Assembly: GCA_023429135.1 (NCBI GenBank)
Contig: JAEYWD010000030.1
Span: 1-48,271 of the forward strand
Direction: 5' to 3'
DNA: 48,271 nt
Origin: Bacteroidota bacterium
GTDB taxonomy: Bacteria; Bacteroidota; Bacteroidia; Bacteroidales; JAAUTT01
The position numbers and the translations under genes are program-made. Within the stretch, counting starts at the first letter, position 1; the number at the start of each line of letters is the position of its first letter. Shown here piece after piece: positions 27,823 through 37,694 of this stretch. The notes beneath the pieces were generated by a model. The model worked only from the letters and a program-made list of their open reading frames with translations. It made no database searches and had not been told where the DNA came from.

Positions 27823-30306
27823 TTACTCGTACTTCAGCCATGCCGTAGCCTTGCAATTTTTGTTGACAACAAAACGGATCCAACGCGACTGGAAAGTTTG
27901 CGGAAACGTGTATGAAAACGACTCTCCGGGTTTCACAGACATTTCCTTATACAACATCCATGGGCCATGACCAATCGGGTCAACCTCAATTTTAAAAGTG
28001 ACTGGTTGTTTGGAATCGTGCGATAGTTGTATGCTTCTTTTATCGTAAAAGCCAATCAGGTAAGGATCGGAAGTTTCCCCTTCTTTAACATCAGAATTTT
28101 TCCATGGTCCACCCTCTCCTACCGGTTTGCCTAATTTCCAGAGATCGTCGATAACACCTGCCCAGACTGCCGCTTTTCCATCTTCGGAAACAATTACATG
28201 TTCGTTTCCTTTAGCTGCTTTGGCATCAATGCCGGTCATGATCAACATTCCACGGTAAGAGGCATAATCGTGGATCCGGAGATTATGCGACACAACAGGA
28301 CGAATTTTGGCAAATCCATCGGCATTTTCGGCGGGCAATTCATAAAATGTACCCGAGCAGTTGAATAAGTCCCGTTCGGTGGCAACTTCCCGACAAATGC
28401 GCAACACAGCATTGTTTGTCAGCGTGGTGAACTTTTCGTTGCCCTTTGGAAGTCTCCAGCGGCGGTTGAGATCGTCAATCACCAGTACGGAAGCTTCGTC
28501 TATGGTTACCACCTGTTGCGGAATGGCAAACTTTTCGCGAATATGACCTGCCGTTTCGGCATCGTCTTTTTTCACAAGATTCATCAGGGAGTCCAGCTCG
28601 TAATAACCGGCTTCAGTGAAACTATTGTCGGATGCAGTACCAGCGAGTACGCCCAATTTACGGCGGTTGTTACCAAGTCCCCAGAGTAATCCGGCGGATG
28701 TTTCTGTATTTTCAACCGGAGCAAGACCGGTAAATATAGCATCGGCTTTGCTGCTGCGGGTATCGTTCTGTGAATACGAAAAATGAACGGTAGCTTTGGT
28801 GGCCTTGTCAGCTTCTACCCTCACCCATTCTCCGCTTTCAGCCGAAGTAAAAAGAACCTCAACAGAAGCCCCAGGTCCCACTTTAACAACTTTTAATGAA
28901 TTCCACTGGTTATCGCCTTTTTCATCCACTTCAAAAGTGAAGTTTACAGGTTGGTTGCCTTCGTTTTTAATCCAGGCTGTACGGTTGTCCCAACCAGCAA
29001 ACAAAAATGGTTCGGAAACTGCTCCTGCTTTAACCTCTTCCGAAAGCCATACAGCACCTTCGGCAGTATTTGGGCCAAGTTGGTCAGGTTTTTCGAACGA
29101 AGTAAACCAGAGGTTGGAATTGGATTGGCCGGGACCTTCGATGCCACCTTTTACTTTGCGTTTATTCAGAAATTCCTTTTCAGCAGAATCGTCGCAGCCA
29201 AAAACGAGCTGATCGTTCCAACGGGTGAAGTCTCCTATCACTTTTAAATAAGCGGAACGAGGGCGGATTCCTGCAGAACTTTCAGCAGTAAAAGTTCCCG
29301 GAAATCGCCAGAACATGCCATGCATGGTCATCAGGTAATCGGGCTTTTCAGGAGTTCCCACATCGCGAATTCTGGGCCATTCGGTATTCCATCCATGAGC
29401 GCCGTCGTAGCTGTGACTAGCTTTGGGAAGGCGATAAAAACTCCAGCCGATCTTCGGATTACGAACGCCCACCAAAACCGACTTATGGTCCCAACCTGTT
29501 GCCCAGATAGGATCTGTAGCAGGGTTGGCGTTACCATAAACACCTCCGGGACCGGTAACCTCCACAAACTGATTGCGACGCACCACTTTCCAGTCCTTGC
29601 CGTTCCATTCGGCCAAAACACCTGCTTCTATATCGAATTGTTTTAATGCCAGTTGGTTTGCTTCCCCGTTGTTGGAAAACACCATTACGCCCTGACCGGA
29701 ATACAAACCTTTACCATGAGCTCCGGGGAGCGTAGCATTCTGCGGGTTTACATTGGTATCAACGTGATCAATGCGCCCCCCTTTAGCATTATTACCATCT
29801 TTATAAAGCATGGTAGGGTGAAGGGTTTTCACATCCACTTCATAAAAACCTTCTTCCATGGTACCATAATAGATTTTCCCGGCAGGATCAGTCAGGTGAC
29901 GGGCATTTCCTGTGTGTCGGCCTTGCATAACCGAATAAGGAATTGCTCTCACATTTCCCGAAGCATCAATTGCGTAGGGGCCAATAAACAGTTGGTTGCT
30001 TTCTTTGTGTATCATGCGGTTGGCAGGAGTACCGCCAATACTTTCGGGGCGTTTTATCTCTTTCAGGTCGGAAGTTATCTCGTAAAGCTTATCCGACGAA
30101 CCCAGCGGTAAATGAGGTCCATAGGTTATTACCCACAAACGGTTGGCCCAGGGAACCACAGCCCCGGTACCACACTCTCCTTCGTTGTTGTAGTAAGCTA
30201 AATGGGGATAAACGCCACTGTATGCTTTTGTGCTTATAGCTTTCTTTTCAGTGGTACAACCTGATAGCAGGCCAGCCAGAACAAAACAACTCAAAAGTTT
30301 TTTCAT
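27823..30306 (-). CDS. Large PUL lipoprotein with internally repeated beta domain, function unknown
   Basis: The start at 30306 (MKKLLSCF) gives a classic lipoprotein signal with lipobox LLSGC (Cys17). An upstream ATG at 30384 would overlap susD and hide this signal. The 827-aa mature region begins with propeller-like beta repeats (RLWVITYGPHLPLG, KIYYGTMEEGFYEVD, IWATGWDHKSVLVG). Two regions near residues 465-550 and 740-827 are recognisably copies of each other: each begins VKxGxxSxP, has a (D/Y)xR then QPVxFxxEVD, and ends with WxR and KATxxxxY. I recognise no named family. Its place right after susD suggests a surface glycan-binding protein or an enzyme of the SusE/F position. Confidence 0.78.
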   Translation of the reverse strand: MKKLLSCFVLAGLLSGCTTEKKAISTKAYSGVYPHLAYYNNEGECGTGAVVPWANRLWVITYGPHLPLGSSDKLYEITSDLKEIKRPESIGGTPANRMIHKESNQLFIGPYAIDASGNVRAIPYSVMQGRHTGNARHLTDPAGKIYYGTMEEGFYEVDVKTLHPTMLYKDGNNAKGGRIDHVDTNVNPQNATLPGAHGKGLYSGQGVMVFSNNGEANQLALKQFDIEAGVLAEWNGKDWKVVRRNQFVEVTGPGGVYGNANPATDPIWATGWDHKSVLVGVRNPKIGWSFYRLPKASHSYDGAHGWNTEWPRIRDVGTPEKPDYLMTMHGMFWRFPGTFTAESSAGIRPRSAYLKVIGDFTRWNDQLVFGCDDSAEKEFLNKRKVKGGIEGPGQSNSNLWFTSFEKPDQLGPNTAEGAVWLSEEVKAGAVSEPFLFAGWDNRTAWIKNEGNQPVNFTFEVDEKGDNQWNSLKVVKVGPGASVEVLFTSAESGEWVRVEADKATKATVHFSYSQNDTRSSKADAIFTGLAPVENTETSAGLLWGLGNNRRKLGVLAGTASDNSFTEAGYYELDSLMNLVKKDDAETAGHIREKFAIPQQVVTIDEASVLVIDDLNRRWRLPKGNEKFTTLTNNAVLRICREVATERDLFNCSGTFYELPAENADGFAKIRPVVSHNLRIHDYASYRGMLIMTGIDAKAAKGNEHVIVSEDGKAAVWAGVIDDLWKLGKPVGEGGPWKNSDVKEGETSDPYLIGFYDKRSIQLSHDSKQPVTFKIEVDPIGHGPWMLYKEMSVKPGESFSYTFPQTFQSRWIRFVVNKNCKATAWLKYE

Positions 30307-30370
30307 TGTAATCAGAGTATGAAGAATAAAGGGTAAACCGGACCGCCATCCGATTTGCCCTTTAAGATTA

Positions 30371-32068
30371 TTAATAGCCATCATTTTGTGTCAAATTCGA
30401 ATTAATCAGAATCTCTTTTGTTGGAATTGGCCAGAGATACTGTTTTGCGGGATAGTTCCGGATAGCCAGACGTTTGATCAACCCGGCAGTATATATAGGC
30501 TCGAAAATAGCTGCACCATCATCATCAATTTCCGGAACCTGAGGAAAAAACCATAAACCCGGGTTAATCACTTTAGTGCGTAAATCGGCTACATCCAACA
30601 TTCCGTAGATATTACGATTCAAAACCTTATCGGCAATTTTCCAGCGAATAATGTCTTCGTAACGTCTGTTTTCAAAAGCAAATTCCATACGGCGCTCAAC
30701 GCGAAGCGCTTTTCTCACAGCAGCCTGATCAGAGACCGATACGGCAGGATATTTCGTTTTCTCGGTAACGGCAACCTTGTATGCACGGGCACGCACTTTA
30801 TTGATTGTTGCATCCAGCATTGCCTGATCAATTTCATTGAGTTCAATTCTTGCTTCGGCGTACATTAACAACACATCGGCATACCGCATGATAAAGATTT
30901 CGTTCTCTGCCTTATAATCATCGGTCCAGTCTTCGTCGATTCCCTTTTTCCACATTAAAGCATTGAAGGATGCAAATGCAGCGTTGGAACGCGTGTCGTT
31001 ATTAGTTACTTTTGCACCTGTTTTAAAATTCATCACTTTTAATGAATCGGGATGGGGCTGATACATAAAACCAAGCCATGAAGTCTGAAATTCAACAATT
31101 GAAGCTGTACAGCGGGGATCGCGATTTTTAAAAGGTAAACGCGGATCGAAAAGAGGTGATTCGTCGATAGGAAGGCCATCAGTACAAAGGTAAGAGCAGA
31201 ATAACTCCCATGATGGCGCTGCGGCCGCACCCCAACCACCGGCGAGACGTGATATCCAGTTTTTAGTATCGTCAATGGTCACTTTCAAAACAGCAGAGCG
31301 TGGAATTCCAAAAATCATCTCTTTTGGATTTTTCGTTTTCGAAAGGAATAAAGTTGAATAATCGGCAAATAGCTCATAAGCATTTAAATCCATGCAAGCT
31401 TTGGCCGCATCACGGGCTATAGCGTAATCTTTATAGAAAAGAGCAATACGGGCTTTCATGGCTAAAGCAGCACCTTTGGTGGCATGCATATTCTGGGAAC
31501 TTCCATAAGATGCAGGCAATTTTTCCGCAGCAAAGTCATAATCATCATAAATAGCTTTCAAAATAACTTTCTGATCTGTTTTAGAAAAAGTAAACGACTC
31601 TTCCAAACTGAGAATGCCGGTATAGAAAACAACATCGCCAAAGTGCGAAATTAGCCGTGCATATTGCGAAGCTCTTACAAACCTGGCATCGGCAGCATAT
31701 TTATCTAAAGTAGCCTGTGGAAACTTGTCTTTTGACTTTTCGAGGTTGATTAAGATGGTATTGGCACGTGCTATACATTTGTAAGTATTGGTCCACCAGG
31801 TATTAACAGTACCATCTTCGCCATTAAGTGTGCCGTTGGTAATGGCAGTAGTCTGGTCTCTTTGGGTCCAGTCGTCGGTCCAGTCATCGGCATCGCGTGG
31901 CCAGAAAACCTCACGGTACAAATCATTAAGTGCCATTGTTATCTCACTCTCTGTGGAATACCAGTTTTCGCTCGATCCTTCCGAAAGAGGATTTAAGTCC
32001 AGTTTGTTACAGGAAGCAATACTGGCAACAAAAGCCAGGAATAATATTTTAAATAAATTCTTTTTCAT
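30371..32068 (-). CDS. SusD/RagB-family outer-membrane nutrient-binding lipoprotein
   Basis: A 565-aa protein with lipobox ASIASC (Cys20) followed by LDLNPLSEGS and an early ALNDLYREVFW helix. The helical TPR-like core includes WWTNTYKCIARANTIL, RFVRASQYARLISHFGDVVFY-type segments, FIMRYADVLLMYAEARIELN and FENRRYEDIIRWK. It ends with the YLWPIPTKEILINSNLTQN tail usual for the family. It caps the SusC transporter at the cell surface and captures the oligosaccharide. It starts 11 bases after the susC stop, in the same operon. Confidence 0.95.
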   Translation of the reverse strand: MKKNLFKILFLAFVASIASCNKLDLNPLSEGSSENWYSTESEITMALNDLYREVFWPRDADDWTDDWTQRDQTTAITNGTLNGEDGTVNTWWTNTYKCIARANTILINLEKSKDKFPQATLDKYAADARFVRASQYARLISHFGDVVFYTGILSLEESFTFSKTDQKVILKAIYDDYDFAAEKLPASYGSSQNMHATKGAALAMKARIALFYKDYAIARDAAKACMDLNAYELFADYSTLFLSKTKNPKEMIFGIPRSAVLKVTIDDTKNWISRLAGGWGAAAAPSWELFCSYLCTDGLPIDESPLFDPRLPFKNRDPRCTASIVEFQTSWLGFMYQPHPDSLKVMNFKTGAKVTNNDTRSNAAFASFNALMWKKGIDEDWTDDYKAENEIFIMRYADVLLMYAEARIELNEIDQAMLDATINKVRARAYKVAVTEKTKYPAVSVSDQAAVRKALRVERRMEFAFENRRYEDIIRWKIADKVLNRNIYGMLDVADLRTKVINPGLWFFPQVPEIDDDGAAIFEPIYTAGLIKRLAIRNYPAKQYLWPIPTKEILINSNLTQNDGY

Positions 32069-32079
32069 AACTCAGTGAA

Positions 32080-35000
32080 TTAAAATGTAACAGATAAGCC
32101 AAATACATACGATGAGGTGATTGGATATCCGGTAGAGGACACTTCAGGATCCCATCCTTTTGGATATTTGTTGAAAGTGAGAATATCGGAAGCACTTCCG
32201 TAAACCCTGATATTCTGAAGCTTTGCTTTTTTAGCCCAATCAGCCGGTAAATTATAACCCAGGGTTATATTTTTCAAACGCAGGTAAGCGCCATTAAACA
32301 ACCAATAATCGGACATGGTGTAATTGCTGTTACGGTTATTTTGGGTTAACCGCGGATATTTGGCCGCAAGATTCTGTTCCGGTGTATTGTATTTACTCCA
32401 ACTGGTACCATCGAGTATTTTAGGCACCGAACCCCAGTTTTCCATCAAAGGCTGAACCATTAAACCTTCGAGGCGGGTTGTTACTTTACCTACCCCCTGT
32501 AAAACCAGAGAAAAGTCGAAATTTTTATAGCCGAGTTTTACATTGGCTCCATAAATATAACGTGGAAGCGATCCTCCGAGCAGCTTTCTGTCGTATTCGG
32601 GAGAAATTTTACCGTCGGGAATTCCATCAGGTCCACTGATATCTTTATACTTTACATCGCCAACTTTAACAGCAGTATTTAGTTTTGGAGAGGCTGCCAG
32701 ATCCTCGTCGGTCTGGAACAATCCATCGGAAACATAACCGTACCACTCATTAAATTCGCTGCCTTTCTTTTTAATCTGGTCGCCCAGAAACTCGGTACCC
32801 CCCAGATCGCCCATTACAGACTTAAAGTCGGAAATGTTTGCAGAAACAGAATAGGTAACATCGCCAATATTGTCGTTCCAGCCAATTTCGGCCTCCCAGC
32901 CTTTGGTACTCATTTTTCCGGTATTTTGATCCGGATTATCGAAACCAATATAATCGGGAATTTCAAGAGCGAGTAACATATCCTTTGTGGTCTTCTGGAA
33001 ATAGTCGCCGGTAAACTTTAACCGGTTATTAAAGAAATTAATATCAAGACCTAAGTCTATTGATTCGGTTGTTTCCCACGAAATGTCCTGAATCACATAT
33101 TTGGTTTGTGCTGCAGTTTGAGCGGCCACCACGTTGCTTCCCTGGAAGAACAAAGCATTGGTAAAGGCAATAGTAGCCTGGTAAGGATAGTTGCCAATCC
33201 GTTCATTACCCAAAGATCCCCACGATCCGCGCAACTTCAGGAATGATAGAGCCGGAATGTTTTGCATAAAGTTTTCTTCGGATAGTACCCAACCCAGGGA
33301 GAAGGAAGGGAATGCTCCCCAGCGATAATCCTTATGAAACCTTGAAGATCCGTCGTAGCGGATATTTCCCTGAACAAAATATTTGTTTTTGTAATTATAC
33401 ATTACACGACCAAAGTAGGAACTGTATGCATTTTCCCAAGCATTGCCGGAGTTGTCGCGAAATTCGAGCGGACCAAGATTTAAATAAGGAAAATTAGTCA
33501 ATTCAAATTTGTCGCGCGAAGCTCCCATATTTTCGTTAAATGCACTATAATTTTCATATCCTGCCATTAAGCTTAAACTATGCACTCCAATCTCCTTGGC
33601 GTAATTAGCAATAAGCTGTGAAGTAACCCGCGAATAATCGTTTCTTTTTTCGGTTAGACTTGTCGAACTTCCCCACTGAGTTGTTCCAATGTAAACTGTA
33701 GGATCATCTGCTGAATAGTAAGGAACTTTTTTCTGGAAGTTTTTTTCTTTATCGAAACCCAAAGTAGGTGATACCACTGCCGAAAGTTTGAAGCCTTTAA
33801 ACGGAGTAAAATCAAGCGATATTTTACCGCCTACCTGGTTGTAAAATTTGTCGACATTGCCACCATTCATAAGCTGAGCATAGATGTTATTACCAGTTTT
33901 ACCTTCGGCAATTCTACCGTCGGCCCAGGTTGCGGCATACACAGGAGCAGAAATAAAAGTACTGTAAATTGGATCGATACTGGGATCGTGGTACATTGTC
34001 CGTTTAAAAGAAAAGTCAATACTGGCTGATAAGAATTTTACAATATCCACATCGTTATTAAAACGTGCTGTAATACGCTCGTAGCTGCGGCCATCGTATA
34101 AGCCATCGGAATTGTCGTAAGCAAGAGACATTTTTGAGCGCACTGACTTTGTTCCGGCCGTTAAACTTAAAACATGGCTTTGACGCGGTGCGCTTTTTTT
34201 CATAATCAGATCTACCCAGTCAGTATTTGGATATTTATTAGGATTTTCGGCATTTAAGGTTGTATAATTATCAATAACATCCTTCGGATAAATAGGATAT
34301 TCATTCGCATTGTTATTGTTGTCGTTCCACCTTAATTCATTAGCCATTTGCATGTAACGGGTTACATCCACAAATTCGGGAAGCGCAGTTGGCGTTTCAA
34401 AGCCGTATTCAACATTATATTGCAAACTTATGGCTCCGGTTTTTGCACGTTTGGTTGTTACCAATACAACACCCGATGCAGCTCTCGACCCATAAATGGA
34501 AGCTGAGGCGGCGTCTTTCAGTACCGAAATATTTTCAACATCGTTGGGGTTGATATCGTTGATGTTATCTACAGGAACGCCATCCACAATAATTAACGGG
34601 TTATTCTCCCCAATACTTGTTATACCTCTTACCCGAATGGTGGCACTAGAACCGGGAGCGTTGTTATTTCTTGTAACCAACACCCCTGCCATAGCACCCT
34701 GCAGCGCTTGCGACACGGTGGTAGCCTGACGGCCTGCAATAGCATCGCCCTGAACTGAGCTTACAGCACCTGTCAGGTCTTTTTTCTTAACGGTACCATA
34801 ACCTACCACAACAACCTCGTCCAGGTCGGTAATATCAGGTACCAGCTTTATAGCTAATTCAGCCTCACTGTTAACCGTTACACGCTCTGTATTAAATCCC
34901 AAAAAAGATATAATCAAAACAGATCCGGGTGCAGGAACTGTCAACGAAAATTTCCCGTCAATATCGGTAACAGTTCCGGTTGTAGTTCCTTCAATCACAA

Positions 35001-35445
35001 CATTGGCGCCAACAATAGCTTCTCCTGTGGAAGCATCGGTTACAACACCTTTTACCTGCTGTTGCTGAAAAGCTTTGGAAGGACCAATAATTACGACATT
35101 TTCTCCCATTAACTTAAACGACAATGATTTCTCGTGTAATAAACTGGATAATACTTCATTAATGCTGGCATTTTTGATATTGATGGACACCTGATCGTAC
35201 AGTTCCCTGTAATTATCACTGTAAAAGAAGCGGTAATCAGAATTCTTTTCAATGGTTTTAATAACTTCTGACAAAGACTTGCCGCTAATATTCAGATCCA
35301 GCCTGGCACTTTGCGACATACTGGCCGAAACATGAAAGGTAGCAAGGACAAATAGTAGTAATGAAACTTTCATAGTTAGAATTTTTTGGTGAGAGAGTTT
35401 CAGATTAAACTTGGGCAAAGGAATCCCTTTACAATTTTTTTTCAT
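32080..35445 (-). CDS. SusC/RagA-family TonB-dependent transporter with STN signalling domain
   Basis: A 1121-aa outer-membrane protein. It has a signal peptide (hydrophobic MKVSLLLFVLATFHVSA near 25-41) and an STN domain at about 48-118 (LDLNISGKSLSEVIKTIEK). A carboxypeptidase-regulatory-like domain follows at about 133-215 (VKGVVTDASTGEAIVGANVV). The plug is at about 222-335, starting after EVVVVGYGTVKKKDLTGAVS and including IIVDGVPVDNINDINPNDVE. The rest is a 22-strand barrel ending YVFGLSVTF. The STN domain and the adjacent FecR and ECF sigma genes show trans-envelope signalling: ligand transport triggers transcription of the locus. It pairs with SusD downstream. Confidence 0.95.
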   Translation of the reverse strand: MKKNCKGIPLPKFNLKLSHQKILTMKVSLLLFVLATFHVSASMSQSARLDLNISGKSLSEVIKTIEKNSDYRFFYSDNYRELYDQVSINIKNASINEVLSSLLHEKSLSFKLMGENVVIIGPSKAFQQQQVKGVVTDASTGEAIVGANVVIEGTTTGTVTDIDGKFSLTVPAPGSVLIISFLGFNTERVTVNSEAELAIKLVPDITDLDEVVVVGYGTVKKKDLTGAVSSVQGDAIAGRQATTVSQALQGAMAGVLVTRNNNAPGSSATIRVRGITSIGENNPLIIVDGVPVDNINDINPNDVENISVLKDAASASIYGSRAASGVVLVTTKRAKTGAISLQYNVEYGFETPTALPEFVDVTRYMQMANELRWNDNNNNANEYPIYPKDVIDNYTTLNAENPNKYPNTDWVDLIMKKSAPRQSHVLSLTAGTKSVRSKMSLAYDNSDGLYDGRSYERITARFNNDVDIVKFLSASIDFSFKRTMYHDPSIDPIYSTFISAPVYAATWADGRIAEGKTGNNIYAQLMNGGNVDKFYNQVGGKISLDFTPFKGFKLSAVVSPTLGFDKEKNFQKKVPYYSADDPTVYIGTTQWGSSTSLTEKRNDYSRVTSQLIANYAKEIGVHSLSLMAGYENYSAFNENMGASRDKFELTNFPYLNLGPLEFRDNSGNAWENAYSSYFGRVMYNYKNKYFVQGNIRYDGSSRFHKDYRWGAFPSFSLGWVLSEENFMQNIPALSFLKLRGSWGSLGNERIGNYPYQATIAFTNALFFQGSNVVAAQTAAQTKYVIQDISWETTESIDLGLDINFFNNRLKFTGDYFQKTTKDMLLALEIPDYIGFDNPDQNTGKMSTKGWEAEIGWNDNIGDVTYSVSANISDFKSVMGDLGGTEFLGDQIKKKGSEFNEWYGYVSDGLFQTDEDLAASPKLNTAVKVGDVKYKDISGPDGIPDGKISPEYDRKLLGGSLPRYIYGANVKLGYKNFDFSLVLQGVGKVTTRLEGLMVQPLMENWGSVPKILDGTSWSKYNTPEQNLAAKYPRLTQNNRNSNYTMSDYWLFNGAYLRLKNITLGYNLPADWAKKAKLQNIRVYGSASDILTFNKYPKGWDPEVSSTGYPITSSYVFGLSVTF

Positions 35446-35619
35446 AAATTTGTAGTGTGTTAATTATTAATAAAATGTTTTGTTATTCTATTGCGAGTAG
35501 AATATCAGAAACTTAAAAGAATGGAATCATTTTATGGTTCCATTCTGTATTTAAGGCGATAACGGAAATGTTTTCATATTCATAGTTTTAGTAAGTTTAA
35601 GTTAATATAAGTAGCTCCG

Positions 35620-36756
35620 CTAATAAGATTCTTTGTAAACTTTTTCCAGATTCCGGTTGATTGTCCAGGTTACCTTTCCCTTATCAATGGTATAGGAAAT
35701 TGGAATTGTATACTTCATAATATTAAATACTTCCTCAATAGTTTCGTTCTCAATAGTACCTGAAAAACGGTATTGTTTTAAATCTTCATCCTGCAATTCA
35801 ATGGAAACATTAAACCTGCGTGAAAGGATTACTGCAAAGGTCTGCAGATCGGTACCTTTAATAATCCAACGGGCATCCTTCCACGATGTTTCATTTTCAA
35901 TAACAGAATTATTTATAACAATCATGGGAGGCATCACCATTTTTTGAGGAATAGGTTTCAGAACAGGCGAACTAACCTCCTCAACAGGTTTCTCTTTTTC
36001 GGCTACTTTGTATATTAAAACCTTTTGTCCCGGCTTAAGAATAACAGTTTTTCTTTTATCGGTTCTCTTTTCTTCCTTTGATAAAATTTCGTCCACCAGA
36101 ACCGAACCTTTTACCAGAACAGTTTCTATAACTCCTTCCTCAGGATATGCTTTCACATTGAATTCGGTTCCCAGTGCCTTGATTGTAGCTTTAACCGTTT
36201 TAACCAGAAAAGGAACGTTTTTATTTTCGGCGACTTTAAAATAACCTTCGCCTATCAGATTAACCTCGCGAAGGTTGATTCCGTAATCCATACCATAAGT
36301 TAACCTGCTGCCCGCATTCAAAGTTACCTGTGTACCATCGGGTAACAAAACGTTCGACTTGGATCCAAGAGGAACATTAATAACATTCACCAAACCTCCA
36401 GCTCTTTGCTTTCCCGTATTCGAGAGATATTTATACCCAAAGGCCCCGGTAATGCACGAAATTACAATAATGGCAGCCCACTTAAGGAGTGTAAAGGATC
36501 TTGCACCGGTATTCTGTTGTTCGTTTTCTTCTAATGGAGTATTGGATAATTTAAGTTTTACCTTTTGAAGCACCATTTCAACTTCTCCATTGGCCTGGTA
36601 AGAAGCATTCCAGATACGGTAAATGCTTTTGAAATGCTCTTTATTCAAAGGATCGGCATTAATCCAATCTTCGAGTGCTTTTCGCTCAGCTTCGGTAATT
36701 TCCTCCTTTAAAAAAGAAAGAATAAGGCCATCGATGTATGAAATGTTTTCTTCCAT
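35620..36756 (-). CDS. FecR-family anti-sigma factor
   Basis: A 378-aa protein. The N-terminal cytosolic part (about 1-85) carries the sigma-binding helices. A single membrane helix lies near 92-108 (WAAIIVISCITGAFGY). The periplasmic FecR domain follows (NVINVPLGSKSNVLLPDGTQ, TLNAGSRLTYG, EGYFKVAENKNVPFLVKT, GTEFNVKAYPE), then a DUF4974-type C-terminus (FAVILSRRFNVSIEL, YRFSGTIENETIEEVF). It holds the sigma factor until the SusC STN domain contacts it. It is 66 bases downstream of the sigma gene and 175 bases upstream of susC. Confidence 0.95.
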   Translation of the reverse strand: MEENISYIDGLILSFLKEEITEAERKALEDWINADPLNKEHFKSIYRIWNASYQANGEVEMVLQKVKLKLSNTPLEENEQQNTGARSFTLLKWAAIIVISCITGAFGYKYLSNTGKQRAGGLVNVINVPLGSKSNVLLPDGTQVTLNAGSRLTYGMDYGINLREVNLIGEGYFKVAENKNVPFLVKTVKATIKALGTEFNVKAYPEEGVIETVLVKGSVLVDEILSKEEKRTDKRKTVILKPGQKVLIYKVAEKEKPVEEVSSPVLKPIPQKMVMPPMIVINNSVIENETSWKDARWIIKGTDLQTFAVILSRRFNVSIELQDEDLKQYRFSGTIENETIEEVFNIMKYTIPISYTIDKGKVTWTINRNLEKVYKESY

Positions 36757-36822
36757 AATTCCGGTTGTATAGGTAATGACGTTTCGAATTAATTTGAGGG
36801 TATGTGAGAAATGAAAAAAAAA

Positions 36823-37434
36823 TTAAAAAAATATTTTCACTATTGATAATGAGATAAGTGGAATTAAAAATTTCAGATAAACCTCAAGTTTTTCTCTCAA
36901 ATGTTCCAGCGCTTTTTTAATGTTTATCTTGACTCCGTTTACCGAAATACCCATTTCACGGGCAATTTCTTCATACTTCATATCGTTGTAGCGACTCAGC
37001 TTAAACGCCTCCCTGTATCTGGGAGGAAGCGACTCAACTGCCTCCTTCACCTTCTCTTCAAGTTCGCTGGTTATCAAATATTCAAGCGGATCCTGACCCA
37101 AATCCATCAGGGCATATCTTCTCTTTTGCTGCTCGTCCACTTCGTTTTTCAATCTCTCCTGAACTTTCAGCGTTCTGTAGTAAGTAATACAATTATTATA
37201 CACAGCTTTAACAAGATAATCTCTGAGCGAACTTCTTATTTCAAGCTCATTGCGGTTATTCCACAACCTCACAAACACATCGCTAACAACCTCTTCCACA
37301 AGATGATCGTTCCGGAAAAATCCCCGGGCCTCGCGGCACAGTATTTTGTAAAACGATTTAAAGATAGTGTCGAAGGCATTTTGATTTCCTGCTTTAAGTT
37401 CTTTTACAAGAATAGTATAATCATCATCAATCAT
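36823..37434 (-). CDS. ECF RNA polymerase sigma-70 factor
   Basis: A 203-aa protein. Region 2 is at about 20-85 (NAFDTIFKSFYKILCREA, VEEVVSDVFVRLW, SSLRDYLVKAVYNN). Region 4 is at about 118-180 (LPPRYREAFKLSRYNDMKYE, EIAREMGISVNGVKINIKKA). It ends with a hydrophobic tail (FLIPLISLSIVKIFF), unusual for a soluble factor but seen in some Bacteroidota ECF proteins. It should drive the following FecR-SusCD genes once released by FecR. Confidence 0.95.
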   Translation of the reverse strand: MIDDDYTILVKELKAGNQNAFDTIFKSFYKILCREARGFFRNDHLVEEVVSDVFVRLWNNRNELEIRSSLRDYLVKAVYNNCITYYRTLKVQERLKNEVDEQQKRRYALMDLGQDPLEYLITSELEEKVKEAVESLPPRYREAFKLSRYNDMKYEEIAREMGISVNGVKINIKKALEHLREKLEVYLKFLIPLISLSIVKIFF

Positions 37435-37481
37435 GCCTGTTTCTCAATAGTTAAGCCCCTGCCAATTATCGGAGGAAGTTA

Positions 37482-37489
37482 CAAAAATA
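37482..37489 (-). promoter_or_regulatory. Predicted -7 box of the ECF sigma gene
   Basis: On the minus strand this reads TATTTTTG (consensus TAnnTTTG), about 48 bases before the sigma-factor start. A matching -33 element is not clear. Confidence 0.4.
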
Positions 37490-37650
37490 ATGAAACGAAG
37501 TTAATGAAATAATGAAGCCAAGGAAGAATGAGGTTCGTAATTTAATAAGAGTAGCGGGCCGGGAAAGCCCTGAAAAAGTTTAAACAATTGCCTGGTAAAT
37601 TTTACAACAAGTAGTATTCATAAATCATGCTGTTAAGAATCTCAAATTAA

Positions 37651-37658
37651 TATCTTTG
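37651..37658 (+). promoter_or_regulatory. Predicted -7 box of the TlpA-like gene
   Basis: TATCTTTG fits TAnnTTTG exactly and lies 36 bases before the start codon. The -33 region is weak (TGTTAAG about 20 bases upstream). Confidence 0.5.
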
Positions 37659-37694
37659 CCTCTCAATGAAAAACAACTCTAAAAAGAAGAGCTT

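Noticed and set aside
36901..37512. 203-codon frame antisense to the ECF sigma factor
   Set aside because: It is complementary to a clear sigma factor and shows no family features. Its length follows from the codon composition of the true gene.
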